Of a stretch of DNA of 64,000 nt, positions 1 to 11,072 are shown piece by piece (the first letter of the stretch is position 1; every line of letters begins with the position of its first letter). A model generated the notes under the pieces. That model was not told the DNA's origin. It worked only from the letters and a program-made list of their open reading frames with translations, and searched no databases. Origin of the DNA: Mallotus nudiflorus (lineage: Eukaryota > Streptophyta > Magnoliopsida > Malpighiales > Euphorbiaceae); NCBI GenBank assembly GCA_947683625.1, contig CANTUR010000285.1, positions 1,054,001 through 1,118,000 on the forward strand, in the 5' to 3' direction. The translations under genes were made by a program, and so were the position numbers.

Positions 1-1480
1 GGACCAAAGTATCACCAAGTATGTCGAGAAAGTCAAACAACTTCTAAAGAAACTTGAGCAGGAGGGGGGGACAATGGGAAATCATCCAATCCCTAAAAGT
101 AAAAATTCTAAAGTTGATCTACTTACTAAATCAGTGTCTAAAGATAGTTAGACATTTAAAGAACTCGAGCTCATTAAAGCACTGATAAAGCTAAGCACTG
201 AGGATATAGAGATTATAGATATACAGGAAGTAGCAGAATGGATGAAACCGATTATTTAGTATCTTAAACATGAGGTACTTTTAAAAGACAAGTTAAAAGC
301 TCAGAAGTTGAAGATAAAGGTTGTGCACTACTCCATCCGCCATGGAGAACTCTACAGAAGGTCTCTCACACACCCATGGTCTAAATATGTATTGCCAGAA
401 GAAGAAAATTACGTGCTTAGGGAAATCCACGAAGGAATTTATGGAGCACATAAATCTCATCATTCATTAATTAGAAAGGCATTGTTACAGGGATACTATT
501 GGCCTACCATGTCTTGAGACGCTTAGAAATTGACTCAAGAATGCCACAAATGTCAATAATTTGCCCACCTCAGCCATAAGCCTTATAATCCTTAAAATCC
601 GATTAGGAGTCCTTAGCCTTTCGGAAGATGGGGGATGGACATCCTAGGTTCATTTCCTACCTCAACCTCCTAGAAAAAGTTCCTAATTGTGGCTATAGAC
701 TACTTTACCAAGTGGATAAAAGTTAAAGTTGTACTAACTATTATCGAAGCCTGGATCCAACACTTTTTCTAGAAAGAAATCATTTGTAGATTTGGAATAC
801 CACACACTTTAATAATAGACAATGGGAAATAGTTCAACAATGAGAAATTCAAAAAGTTCTGTTCAGACCTCAGAATAAAGCTTTAGGTTACCTTAGTAGC
901 TCATCCATAAATAAATAACAGGATAGAGGTCACCAATAGGATCATCATGCAAGGGCTAAAGAAAAGACTAGATAAAAAGAAAGGGAACTAGGTTGATGAA
1001 CTCAATAACATCATTTGGGCCTATAGAACTACACCTAGAACTTCTACTAGAGAAATGCCCTTTAGATTAACTTATGGGATGGATGCAATAATCCCGGTGG
1101 AGATTAGATCAGCAAGTTACCAGGTTAACGAGAATCTATATAAGGAAGTTAATAACATCAATGCTCTGATATGTCTAGACTTACTTGAAGAGAGGAGAGA
1201 GCGAGCATCTATTATTACAGAAGCCTAAAGGTAGAGGGTCATCAAATATCATAATTAGCATATCCTGCTAAAACACTATAAAGTCAGAGACTAGGTACTT
1301 AGAAGGGATGATATTGGTAAAGGTCACTCCAACACATGTAAGCTCAGACCTAATTAGGAAGGTCCTTATCAAGTCATTGAGAAGACATCCAAAGGGGCAT
1401 ACAAGATCAAAGATAGATTGGGAAAAGAGTTATAGCGATATTAGAACTCGGATAGTCTCCGAAGATATTATCAATAAATG
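1..1480 (+). pseudogene. Ty3/gypsy pol fragment: RNase H end and integrase
   Basis: This is the C-terminal part of a retrotransposon polyprotein, which would have degraded the RNA strand of the hybrid and inserted the cDNA. About the first 150 bases match the end of plant Ty3 RNase H (a KVDLLTK motif). From 308 there is the integrase HHCC zinc module, with two His in IHEG and AHKS and the Cys pair in ECHKC near 540-555. The catalytic core follows: Asp in GMDILGS near 638, Asp in IDNG near 820, and Glu in NNRIEVTN near 925. The end, up to about 1480, resembles the GPY module (GPYQVIEKTSKGAYKIKD), followed by the usual RRYYQ-type terminus. At least ten in-frame stops are present, most of them TAA or TAG at Gln or Trp positions (for example W to stop in the segment before VDELNN), plus a frame change near 1310. 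It is non-functional. Confidence 0.9.
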
Positions 1481-1577
1481 TACTCATAATTTCAAAAAAT
1501 AAAATACTTCATTTATTGATGGAAATTTTGTAATATAGAGTATTTCAAAAATAAAGAAAAATTATTAACCAACCATT

Positions 1578-4500
1578 TTACAATTCAGTATCAAGAAGCT
1601 TAAAAGAAGGAAAGCTTGTATCATGAGACCTGGACACGGTGGTTGGATTAGGTCTACTGGAAATAACACTGGTAGACATCTCCCTAGTAGGACATAAATC
1701 TTTTGGTTTCTCAGCAAATGGTTTATTGGCAGTAGTCTTAGTTGATTTCTGAAGATTCTTTGACTACTTGGAAAAAGCCTTGCTCCAAGTATCCTCTTCG
1801 ATAGCTATCCAGGGTAGATCGACGGGCATTATTTTATTTAAAACTGTGAAGTCCATATTCGAGTTTTGGGCAAGCAAGACTCTCCGACATTCAAACTTGT
1901 AGGCTTTGAGTAACCTCATAACCATGTTCTGGTAGCTTTTTTTGTCATCCTCATGAGATTTCTCAGTTTTATCAAGCTTCTTATCTAAAGCCATAATTAG
2001 GGAATCTTGTGCTTCAATTTTTATTATAAGTTAAGCTTGGTTGTGATCCAACTCCTCCACCCTCTTCTAGCTTGCCTCAGCTTCATATCTTGCCTCTACG
2101 TGCTTGGTTTGGTAGAGCTTTAGTGCTGCCGTCACCTTCTCCAATTTCTTTTTAAAATTGATGGCTATGGTGCCAACCTTCATCTCCTTCAAATTGTATT
2201 GACTATTGAGTTAATAATAGTTGTCCTTCATTAGCAATAAAGCTTAAGTCATATGAAAAAAAAGAGAGACAAGCATCATCAACTTAAGAACTCATGAACA
2301 CAAATTAAACGGAGTAGAAGATGGTTACCTCAAGTGAGTGCCTGATCATGGCATTATATAGCTCCTCCTTATCTACATCAGTCCAATACTGGATGTCTTC
2401 AGGAAGCTGCAGAGACTCGGCATACTAATCCCTCACTTATGCACACAAGATGCTCGGAGGCTTTATCTTTTTCAAGATCTAGGACCTCCTGTCCGAACAT
2501 CAAGAAAACATTAGTTTCTTAACGAAGACCTCCTTGTATAAATCTTCAGTATTCGAGTCTTCATTTAGGGCTCGCTTCTTCTAACCCTTAAACTTCTCCA
2601 CCTGAGAAGATTCTGCCGTAGCTTTTCCTTTTTGGCTGGGCGCAAAAGGCTCAAAAATAAGAGAAGAGATCTGTACATCCTCCGAAGTCTCTAGCTCATC
2701 ATCTACAAGTTGAATCCCATCCACAAAGTTAAAAAAGTCAGTCATCTATAGATGAAAAAGAAAAAAAATAAGTCAGAGAATACCTTCTGAATCTGAGAAC
2801 TTACCATTGAGTTGTATATGGTCAAGACAGACTCTTTGAAGATATCTTTAAAATAAATTATCAATGGATCTTACATTTGCTATGCCATGAAGATAAAGCC
2901 TTATAACCATCTTTGTATCCCTTTCAGATAACCTTAGGGATCACTTTACATTATGGCAGTCATTAGATTAAATCCACTAGACATGGACAAAGTCTAAAGG
3001 ATGTTCAATGATAAAAAACCTATATCTCTACTTTTTATGAAGATCTGAAAGCTTTACGAAGAGGCTATGGTTTGGAATAGTTGATAAAGAGAACATCAGC
3101 TCTCCTTTTTCTTATTCAAGCTGTAAAGGTATTATAGTGTTAGTGATATGCACTAGGTCAATCATTTATGATTATGTATTGACTTTCTTATTTTATTAAT
3201 AAAGAGGTATTATATTATCATTTGATTTTATGATAATTACATGAATGGTTAATTCTTACTAAGGCCATCAAGTATGTGACTTGATAGTAAAACCCTTAGA
3301 TTAAAATAAGAGTTCTATTCTAATTATCCCTAGCCATTTATTCATTATATGAATATTAAAGTATTAAGGCTAGTATGATGTTGACTGATGGTTATGTTTT
3401 ACTAATCATAAATATGAGATATTAAGTCAACTCATAGGTACATGATGAGAGATCATGTACTGGATTGACCCACTATGAGAATACTACATAGATTATTGTC
3501 ATAAGTATTTCTTATCACAGTAATTTTATTTTGGTCCTTTGACCTTGAAATCATCATGGATTTCTACATAGCTATTTTATGTTTTGACACATTCTAACAT
3601 TGTCTTTAACCAGATGATTAAAAGAATGTTGTTGGATATAAAATTAGTTATATGAGGAATGTGAGTGATTTAGAAGGAATTTATCCCTCATTAATATGAG
3701 AAAGATATCTAAAGGCCCCTTGATGAGATAGACTGAATGAAAATGCATGGCCATGCTGAAATGAATTGATAAAGAGTTATCATTTTCAGTCTACTTGGAA
3801 TCAAGTCATAATATTGAACTATATAAGGATGACATTCTATGCCTTATGTTCAATTAAGATATCATGTGATAAAGGGACAATAAAATTCACTGTAATTAGG
3901 TTATGTCGGATTATTGACTTCACATGACTTGGGTAGTCATAATGTCTTGCTAGAGGCCACTTATGACTTGTAGGCCTAAATAAAGATTTAGACCCACTGC
4001 CAATGTTATGTGAACCTACAGGGTCACACACTTAGAACAAGCCCAAAACGGATATGGGTTTAATAAGCCCAAAATAAACTCTGTGGAAATAAATAATTAA
4101 AGTGTTTTATTTATTTATTTATTTGTTTATTTATTTAAGATAAATGTTATTTTAAATAAATAAATAAGATATTATTTTTGATTTGTTTTTAAACAAAATC
4201 AGAATATAATAAACAGAAAATTACCAAAAGGTCATTGGTAAGTGAAACCCTAACTTGGAGTCTATAAATATGTTATATTCTCTAGGGTTTCATACACTTT
4301 TTTTTATCTCCAAATTCGTTTTCTTTCCTCTTAGAAAACAAAGACAGAGTTTTTCCTTTTGTTCTTGATTTGTGAGACAGTCAAGGAGGTTGCTAGCACA
4401 CACACTCAAATTCGTTTTGTGAAGGGCTGTTCGTGTGGATACCTATAGAGGACGCATCCTTTTGGAGACGTCTTGATCCGAACAACCAAGCCAAAAAGCT

Positions 4501-5013
4501 TGAGGTAAGGTGTCACCGGTGTGAACCTCCTCTCATCCTTCCAGAGAATCTTGCCTCTTCTGCGTTTTGATAAGATTTTAAAACCCTAGATTTAATCAAG
4601 TAGTCGAATTACATGGATCCAGGCTTGGGAAAGTGATTTCGCTGTGTTTGTATCACGAATCCCAACACATAGGACATCTAAGTCTGACTCTCTACCCTCT
4701 CTATGCACTAATTCTATGAAACCAGTTAAGATCCGATAGCTATTGGGATGAAGTTGTCCAGTAGCTATGTTATACCTATTTAGAAAGCTCCTAACAAAAG
4801 GGTTCAAGGGGAACTTTAATCCCCCTCTAATTGATTGAAGTATACAACTAATCTATCAAAATCTAATATGAGGGTATGGGCTTTAAAGTTCTTATCTACA
4901 GTGTGCAGAGCGAAGTCTATAGGAATGTTAAAACATCTCTAGTATCATTTTAGCAAATCCTCATCTATCCTAGAGACAAACAAATCAGAGCTAACTTGCA
5001 CTTGTGGAGCCAT
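1578..5013 (-). pseudogene. antisense gene of the Tat element (Transposase_28-like plus coiled coil), interrupted
   Basis: A gene runs opposite to pol between integrase and the 3' LTR. The likely start is ATG at 5013 (MAPQVQVSS). A segment at about 4820-4673 (LNPFVRSFLNRYN, then HPNSYRILTGF) resembles the plant 'putative gypsy type transposon' domain (Pfam Transposase_28), recognised from memory. The 1530-bp solo LTR then interrupts it. Coding resumes at about 3130-2790, with a FVKLSDLHKK segment. A further exon starts at 2745 (MTDFFNFVDG) and ends at a GT donor near 2330. After an intron with a pyrimidine-rich AG acceptor near 2243, an exon rich in Lys, Glu and Leu looks like a coiled coil. 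It ends at 1578 if an in-frame TAG near 1766 is read through. Stops and at least two frameshifts make it a pseudogene. Antisense extra genes are known in Tat-lineage elements; their function is unknown. Confidence 0.72.
3138..4667 (+). mobile_element. solo LTR, family C (about 1.53 kb)
   Basis: The sequence starts TGTTAGTG and ends CCCAACA, giving TGTT...AACA termini. Flanks are TATAG (3133-3137) and CATAG (4668-4672), a 5-bp target duplication with one transition. A TATA-like TATAAATA lies near 4264, which suggests plus orientation. There is no internal domain, and the antisense gene of the Tat element continues on both sides, so this is an LTR left by LTR-LTR recombination. The superfamily was not determined. 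Confidence 0.85.
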
Positions 5014-5439
5014 GGATCCTATTTAATAATAAAAAGAAGAAGAATATAAGGGAGAAAAGATATTTCACCTAGAAAAGAAGGATGCAAGCTTATTAAGGAA
5101 AGGCTTTGGAACACACGAGAGAACTTAACAAGGAAAGAAGACAATAAGTAAAGTGAAAAGTGTAACAAATAAATGGGTCTGGTCTATTTAAAGCATAACA
5201 GAAGGTTTTGGAATGACTATCATTGCACTTATGAAACATTTGCTTCTCTCTTATAATATCAAGGGCAATTCCGGGAATGAGAAAGGTCCACTAATCGAGT
5301 AGTTATTATTATGGCAGTTAAAATGTCTCATCTTCTAACACATGAACAGATGTGACTATTACATGATTCAAAATTCAAAGTCAAGTCAAAAGATGTGGCA
5401 GTTGATAATCCTACTCCTCTTACTGCTAGATGTCTCCAT

Positions 5440-5790
5440 CATCGGCACTCAGGCTATGCTTTTAATACATCGAGATTCTAAGTTCAGTGACTGAAGCTAG
5501 CACCCTCAGGTCGCTTCAATAGTACTAAGGTTCAGCATTTGGGCTGTGCTTTTAATGCACCAAGATTCTAAGTCCAAGCTAGCACCCTTAGGTTGCTTCT
5601 ACAATACTGAGGTTATGAGCATGTAAGCCTCGAGTCATAGCACCGAACATCTAAGCCTCGAGCATTTAAGTCTAGTGACTGAAGCTGGCATCCTCAGGTC
5701 ACTTCTATAGTACTGAGGTTCGACACTCAGGCCGCGCTTTTAATGCATTAATACTATACAACACTTGGGTTGTGTTTTTAATACACCGAT
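5440..5790 (+). repeat. degenerate tandem repeats in the 3' non-coding part of the Tat element
   Basis: Units of roughly 75-95 bases recur with variation. Each contains a 'GCTAGCACCCTCAGGT'-like block, a 'TAGTACTAAGGTTC'-like block and a 'TGTGCTTTTAATGCACC'-like block. At least three to four partial copies are visible at about 5440-5530, 5530-5600, 5650-5740 and 5755-5790. Tandem repeats between the coding region and the 3' LTR are common in Tat-lineage elements. Confidence 0.75.
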
Positions 5791-6070
5791 CATCAAAACT
5801 CCAACGATGGCTAGTTCTACCAAGTTGTCTCTATACTGGTGGGTTAATCCCTCACACCAAGCATTTTTTATTGCAGGTTCTGTAAACTCAAGTCCAGCTA
5901 GCACCTCAACAATGTTCTTATACTATGATTTCAAGACTCGGTACTGAGTTTTATCTTTTCCTTTGTGACTGAGGCTGGCCACCTTAATTCACCCTTCCAT
6001 GTTAGATGCAATGACGTTTTTTCTTATCTTATAGACTTGGATACATCAAACATAAATATTCGAACATACT

Positions 6071-6084
6071 TTCGGGGGGACTCT
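6071..6084 (+). promoter_or_regulatory. polypurine tract of the Tat element
   Basis: TTCGGGGGGACTCT lies immediately before the LTR start TGATACCCC at 6085. This is where plus-strand DNA synthesis would be primed. The G-run fits the family, although the purine run is short. Confidence 0.7.
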
Positions 6085-6488
6085 TGATACCCCATATATA
6101 TATTCCTATTTAACTAAGGTCTTTATATTCCTATATAGGGTTATTTGCAGAAGGAAGACACCCAAATCAAAAAGGAAAAGACTCCCAACTAAGGAGAATC
6201 CTAGATTGGAAGAAACACTTTCCTAACATGCATAGGACTTTCAGCAAAGAGAAATCCTATTTCTCTCAAGTTTAAGTATCACCATCCTATAAATAAGACC
6301 TCATATCCATCATTCTCCTTCATTATATTCTCTCATACTCCTTGTTCTCTTTATCTCTCTAAACTCTCTCTCTGCATTCTCTGACGGAGACATCAGAAGG
6401 TTTGTGGGGATTCTCCTCACCTCTCACCTTTCTCTTCTTTGATCCCTTACAGGGTTGCCAGTTCAGGAGTACCGAAAACTAGTTATCA
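6085..6488 (+). repeat. 3' LTR of the Tat element (404 bp)
   Basis: It begins TGATACCCC directly after the purine tract and ends GTTATCA, so the termini are TGATA...TATCA. TATAAATA at 6288-6295 is a good core promoter, followed by CT-rich leader-type sequence. The 5' LTR is outside the window, so the target duplication cannot be checked. Confidence 0.8.
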
Positions 6489-6915
6489 AATATTTTATTA
6501 TATAAATTATAACATGGAAAAAATTTATTAATAAAAATAAACATAATTTTAACATTTTTTAATAATTGTCCCAAATATAATTTTTTGATTGCATAATTTT
6601 TTATTTTCTAGCTAACAAAATTTTATAAAATTTTAAATACTGTTAAATTATATAAAAAAATAGCATATATAAAATTTTATAATTATTTATATAAATATAC
6701 AATAATTTTTATCAAGTTGAATATAAAATAATGAAAGTAAAGGATAATTATAAATTTTAAGGGTGCAAAAAAAATTGCATGCTTCTTTGTAACCTCCAAG
6801 AGAGTCTAGTTTTCATAATGTACCTATTATGCTGCCTACATAATTTTTTAGAGAGCTTGTTGCATTTGCACAGTAGCAATAAAGAAGAAAGGAAAAAAAA
6901 AAAGGCAAGAACAAT
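6489..6915. other. AT-rich upstream region of the small-protein gene
   Basis: Very AT-rich DNA separates the Tat LTR from the start codon at 6916. From about 6840 the sequence becomes richer in purines, with an AG-rich leader just before the ATG, like a plant 5' untranslated region. No clear TATA box can be picked out because the whole stretch is AT-rich. Confidence 0.4.
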
Positions 6916-7212
6916 ATGGGTGGTTCTCCATTGATGTCCATGTTCTTGCTAGGACTGGTGTTGATGACAATTTTGGTTTATGAAGTCAACATTATGCAAG
7001 GAGCTGGGTTAACTCCTAAATTGGCTTCTCTTGTCAATGTTCAACAAGCCATTAAACTCGTCCAAGTTTATGGAAGGAAAGTTTCTTGTCATTTCAAGTA
7101 TGGAAGTAAGAATTAAATCTGAATTTTTGATACCATTTTTTTAAAATTTAAAATGAATGATCTTTTTCATTGCTTTTGAATTTTTTTTTTGGCAGGTTTA
7201 AACTTCCCCTAA
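6916..7212 (+). CDS. candidate small secreted or membrane-anchored protein, two exons
   Basis: Exon 1 (6916-7105) encodes 63 residues plus one base. A canonical intron follows (7106-7195, 90 bp): donor GTAAGA, T-rich tract, acceptor GGCAG. Exon 2 (7196-7212) adds S-L-N-F-P and a stop, giving 68 residues. Reading through the donor instead gives a 66-residue form ending GSKN. Residues 5-22 are a hydrophobic stretch (LMSMFLLGLVLMTILVY), fitting a signal peptide or single membrane anchor. The remainder is basic, with one Cys (KVSCHFKY). I do not recognise the family. The purine-rich leader just before the ATG, ordinary codon use, lack of internal stops and plant-like splice sites all favour a real gene, unlike everything around it. 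It could still be the first exon of a longer gene or a chance frame; no transcript evidence is available. Confidence 0.5.
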
Positions 7213-7885
7213 AGATATGCTTTTTTATGCTTTAAAGTCTTGTTGAAGTTTTTGGCTAATGTTAAAGAAAGAAAGAAATTTATTATTGATGTTTATGAGA
7301 TATATGGTCAAGTATAGGCCATTGCTTTCCTTTTGCATTTGGAAGATTAAGTCATCAGAATAATTACTACCGTTTGTGGTCAATGTTGCATTAATCATTA
7401 ATGGTTTGAACTTTTGTCTATGTTACATCTATCAAATTATATAAACTTTGATTATTTTAAAATTTAATTTCATAAACAGGCAACACTTTTTAATTGTATA
7501 TTTCTTAATATAAAAGATATTATTTTAAAAAAATTCAACATACTCACTACTTAAACTAACCAATCTTAATTTTTTTTCCTTTAGCAAGCAGAAATTACTG
7601 AACCAATAAGAACAGTAACATTTCGTAATAATTGTACTTTAATTAATACATGTAAATTCCAAACAACAAATTAATAAAAATAGTAAAGCTTTTAAGCTTG
7701 CTATGAGGAAAAGTATATACCAAAACTAATATGACCTAAGTTTCACCAAATTACACATTGAAAATAGAGAAGGTAACCACCATGGGGTACGTACATGTAA
7801 TATGCTAGCGGGTAAATTTACATTATATTTGGTTAAATTTTATCAAAAAAATTTATTTTTAAATGAATTTTTATTGATTAAATGC
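7213..7885. other. AT-rich stretch without recognised gene
   Basis: The first 100 or so bases could be the 3' untranslated region of the small-protein gene. The rest is AT-rich, and I see no coding signal in it. Confidence 0.4.
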
Positions 7886-8355
7886 ATACTTTCACCCTTG
7901 AATTTTACACAATTAACATCTAGCATTCCTTTTTATTATTATATTAAATTCAACCTTTAAATTTTTATTTTAAACTTATCTAACCCTTACAATAGATAAA
8001 ATTGAAATATTTTATAAATCAATGTTGATATGGACACAAGAAAAACTTATATAAACTAAAATAATATTTAATGGAAGAGAAAATATAATTAAAGATAATT
8101 TTTTCTAACTTTTTAATATTAGTTTTTAATTCTGTTTATATTGTTTTGAAGCTAATTTTAGTATTCTATGTATTTTAAATCATTTGAAATTAATTTTTTT
8201 TATACGTTTTGATATTGTATGAGTAAAATATGATAAAAAATAAATAAATTAAAAGGTAAAAATGTTCAAAATAAAAGTTTAAAAGTTGATTAGAAAATAA
8301 TAAAAGTTATGGAGTGTTTAGAGATTAATTGTGTAAAGTTTAAGGGTAAAACTCT
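7886..8355. mobile_element. MITE-like foldback element (about 470 bp)
   Basis: The left end (TTTCACCCTTGAATTTTACA..., from about 7890) and the reverse complement of the right end (TTTTACCCTTAAACTTTACA..., from about 8352) match at most positions. The similarity continues inward for roughly 100 bases, for example the TCAACCTTTAAA and TCAACTTTTAAA blocks. There is no coding capacity. Long inverted repeats fit a Mutator-like or foldback MITE. I could not define the target duplication with certainty. Confidence 0.6.
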
Positions 8356-8369
8356 GCCTTCAACAAATC

Positions 8370-8372
<3 letters not shown>

Positions 8373-8401
<29 letters not shown>
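8373..8401. repeat. (TA)n microsatellite
   Basis: About 14 uninterrupted TA dinucleotides lie immediately before the 129-bp tandem duplication. Confidence 0.9.
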
Positions 8402-8407
<6 letters not shown>

Positions 8408-8659
8408 GCTGAATGAGAGACATGAATTTCACCTGATTCTGACACGTGGCACTCATTCCTTTTAGATTGCTTCACTCTCCACCTATTCATGCATTGTTTT
8501 TGTCTTTTCCCTTTTCTTGTCTTATTCAATATTAAAGCTGAATGAGAGACATGAATTTCACCTGATTCTGACACGTGGCACTCATTCCTTTTAGATTGCT
8601 TCACTCTCCACCTATTCATGCATTGTTTTTGTCTTTTCCCTTTTCTTGTCTTATTCAAT
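8402..8659 (+). repeat. perfect 129-bp tandem duplication with paired G-boxes
   Basis: 8402-8530 and 8531-8659 are identical as far as I can compare them base by base. Each copy holds GACACGTGGC, a G-box/ABRE-type core (CACGTG at 8443-8448 and 8572-8577), which bZIP and bHLH factors bind in plants. The lack of any difference indicates a recent duplication. An apparent minus-strand frame across it is only the repeat read twice. Confidence 0.9.
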
Positions 8660-11067
8660 GTAAGAGTTGTATATGAAGAGTCAAATTTTCTTTTCTCATA
8701 AAGTTCCTTCCCCTCTCATTGTCTCGTCAATTTTGCCCATTTCCAACACAACTGTATCTCTCTTGCTTCAATTACTTATATTCATTTCTTTCATTTTTTT
8801 TGATCCAATTTTTTTATCTGATTTCTTAACACCATCATTATCATCTTTGACATCTTTTGTAATGACGGTATTTGCCTTTGTTAGGGTCAAATGGGTATGT
8901 CTCAATTTTTGATATTTTGTATCTTTTTTTATATGAGTATGTGTTAACTTAGATTGTTGTTGTTGCTGATATGTAATTTATAGTGTTTTATTAATTTTTA
9001 GGAGGTAATTTATGCTTTGTTTATCTATAATTGACCTTACATTAAGATCTATAAATTTTCAATTTTTTGCCATGTTATTGTTACTTTTGATATTTGCGAT
9101 TCTTTTTCTAATGATAATCTTTATTTTAACAATATAGGTACCTTTGGTTGATCTACATTTCTATTATTCCACTTTCCTAATAAGGATTTAAGTTCTTTTG
9201 TCTGGGTGATGTTAAATTTTTGTTCTTTTTTAATGTAGGAGCTCATTCTTAAGTACACCTCTTTTTTTCTAAATGCCTTATGATGAAATTTGACAGCAAA
9301 TTTTACCTTTTCATTGTTTTGTTGAATTAGGCTAACTATTTGCAAAGAGAAAGACATTTTATACTAGACAAGTAGGTAAATTTTAATGAATCATTGGAAG
9401 CCTATCCTATATTTCCAAACATGGAGAATTGATAAATTTTGGTCTCATTTTTCTTAACTATGTAAAATTTTTCATTTTTTATATGAATTTTTTCTAAATT
9501 CTGTGTTTTTTGTATTACTTAGCTTAGTATTGTTGTAACATTACAATGAAATGAAGAAACTTATGAATATGATATGCCCCTTACTCCAATTATTATTTTT
9601 TGTTTTTTTAAAAACTTTCATCTTTCTTTTGCTTAATGATGTTTTCTTACATTAAAAAGTTGATACAAAAGGATCTCTTTAATTGCGCTATTGTTACCTT
9701 TTGGGTGTCTTGATATTAACTCATGATTGCATTTCTTAACTATTATCTTTTCCTACTATGATGAATGGTTTGCTTTGCAATCAATTATCACCCATTGTTT
9801 CATTAAGCTTTTTGTCCTTTATCCTTTGTTGCTTCCATGATTAATTTGTTACAAATTATGCTGAACAAACAAAAAGTGTTAAATAATACCATATTTCTTA
9901 CATTTTATTCAATTGAATGAAATTTAATTGAATTGTCTGATTATAATTTTAGCTTTGTAATCTGTGCACTTTCACTTGATTTGGTCATGAATTCAACTTT
10001 TTTTCCTTAACTCAAGTAATATGCAACTATCTATCAAAGTTTCACCAGTTCATCATCAACATTACTTAAGTAATTTTTTTCAATTTTTTTTAAATTGTTG
10101 ATTTGTAGGTAATATTAACGGTTTGATTATATTGGAATAAACAAGCAAATCATAGATTGAGAACTTAAATGCAGTAGAGTATATATAGCCACACTACAGA
10201 TGTTGATATACACCCTTTGAATAAATAGAAAGCTATCAAGCTACTGTTGATCTCATTAAAATCTCTTCTTGGGAACAAGTTTCCTTTAATTTCCTTTAGT
10301 TTTCATTATATTAGATCTCTGCTTCCATGATTGGTTTGTTGCAATTTCAATAGAACGAAAACAAATTTAAATAATATCATATTTCTTACATTCATTGAAT
10401 TGAATCAAATTTAATTGAATTGTCTGATTATAATTTTGGATTTGAAATTAAATGTATATATAATCTACACACTTTTATTTGATGTGTTTTTTTTGGGATG
10501 CAGAATGCTCCTCTATCAAAGCAATAACAAAACTGCTATTATAACATTATTTCATGGTGTCACCAAGTGACCTTATTTTATCAATTTGGTTAGACCTTTA
10601 ATTTATGTTTTTTGTTTTGTCTTTTTCAAATTAAAAATAAATTATTTTGTTAAATTTGATTCGATTTTGCAATTTTGTAGAAATAAGATCATATCTTAAT
10701 GTAAGAGAATAACGTGACTTGACTTTTTATACCAAAGACAGTGATTTCATAGATTGTCAAGTTATTAATATTGTTTTAGTTAACACTAATAAGGTTAATC
10801 TCTTTTTTTTTCTTTTCTAATTGATACTGCACTTTGAGGTTTTACCATTAGCTTATGTAGTTAATTTTTATTTAATTTAATCTCTTTGTTTAAAACATTT
10901 TTTCTTTTTTTGGTTTAGTTTACAAATGGTTTATAGATCATAAATCAACAAATAAATTAGAGGTTAATGATGGTTTACTTAGTGCTTAGTTTTTTATAGA
11001 GTAGAGAGATGAGAAGTATCAGCACTATGTCAATACATTGACGGAGTGTATGCAAACATGTGATAAT
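8660..11067. other. AT-rich intergenic stretch with a diverged direct repeat
   Basis: No gene is recognised. A plus-strand frame at 8667-8912 (81 codons, very hydrophobic) follows the duplicated G-box segment and ends near a GTATGT, but has no family resemblance. A diverged direct repeat of about 155-165 bases occurs at 9831-9985 and 10321-10486, 490 bp apart. Both copies start GCTTCCATGATT and share the TTAATTGAATTGTCTGATTA block. Confidence 0.5.
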
Positions 11068-11072
11068 ATACT

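Larger units (their letters stand above)
1..6488 (+). mobile_element. Ty3/gypsy retrotransposon, Tat lineage, 3' half
   Basis: The 5' half lies outside the window. In order there is the end of RNase H, an integrase with a C-terminal GPY-like module, an antisense gene, tandem repeats, a polypurine tract (6071-6084) and a 404-bp LTR ending at 6488. Assignment to Tat rests on the integrase sequence (WAYRTTPRT and YGMDAIIPVEI types of motif) and on the large non-pol region with an antisense gene before the 3' LTR, known in this lineage. A solo LTR of another family sits inside the antisense gene. All frames are broken, so the copy is dead. Confidence 0.88.

Noticed and set aside
8368..8658. 96-codon minus-strand frame with an internal repeat
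   Set aside because: It is the 129-bp tandem duplication read twice plus translated (TA)n; no independent coding signal.
8667..8912. 81-codon plus-strand frame just after the G-box duplication
   Set aside because: Highly hydrophobic low-complexity translation of T-rich DNA; suggestive position only, no family.
9121..9357. 78-codon minus-strand frame with a fairly protein-like composition
   Set aside because: No recognisable family, no splice or promoter context; could not be supported as a gene.
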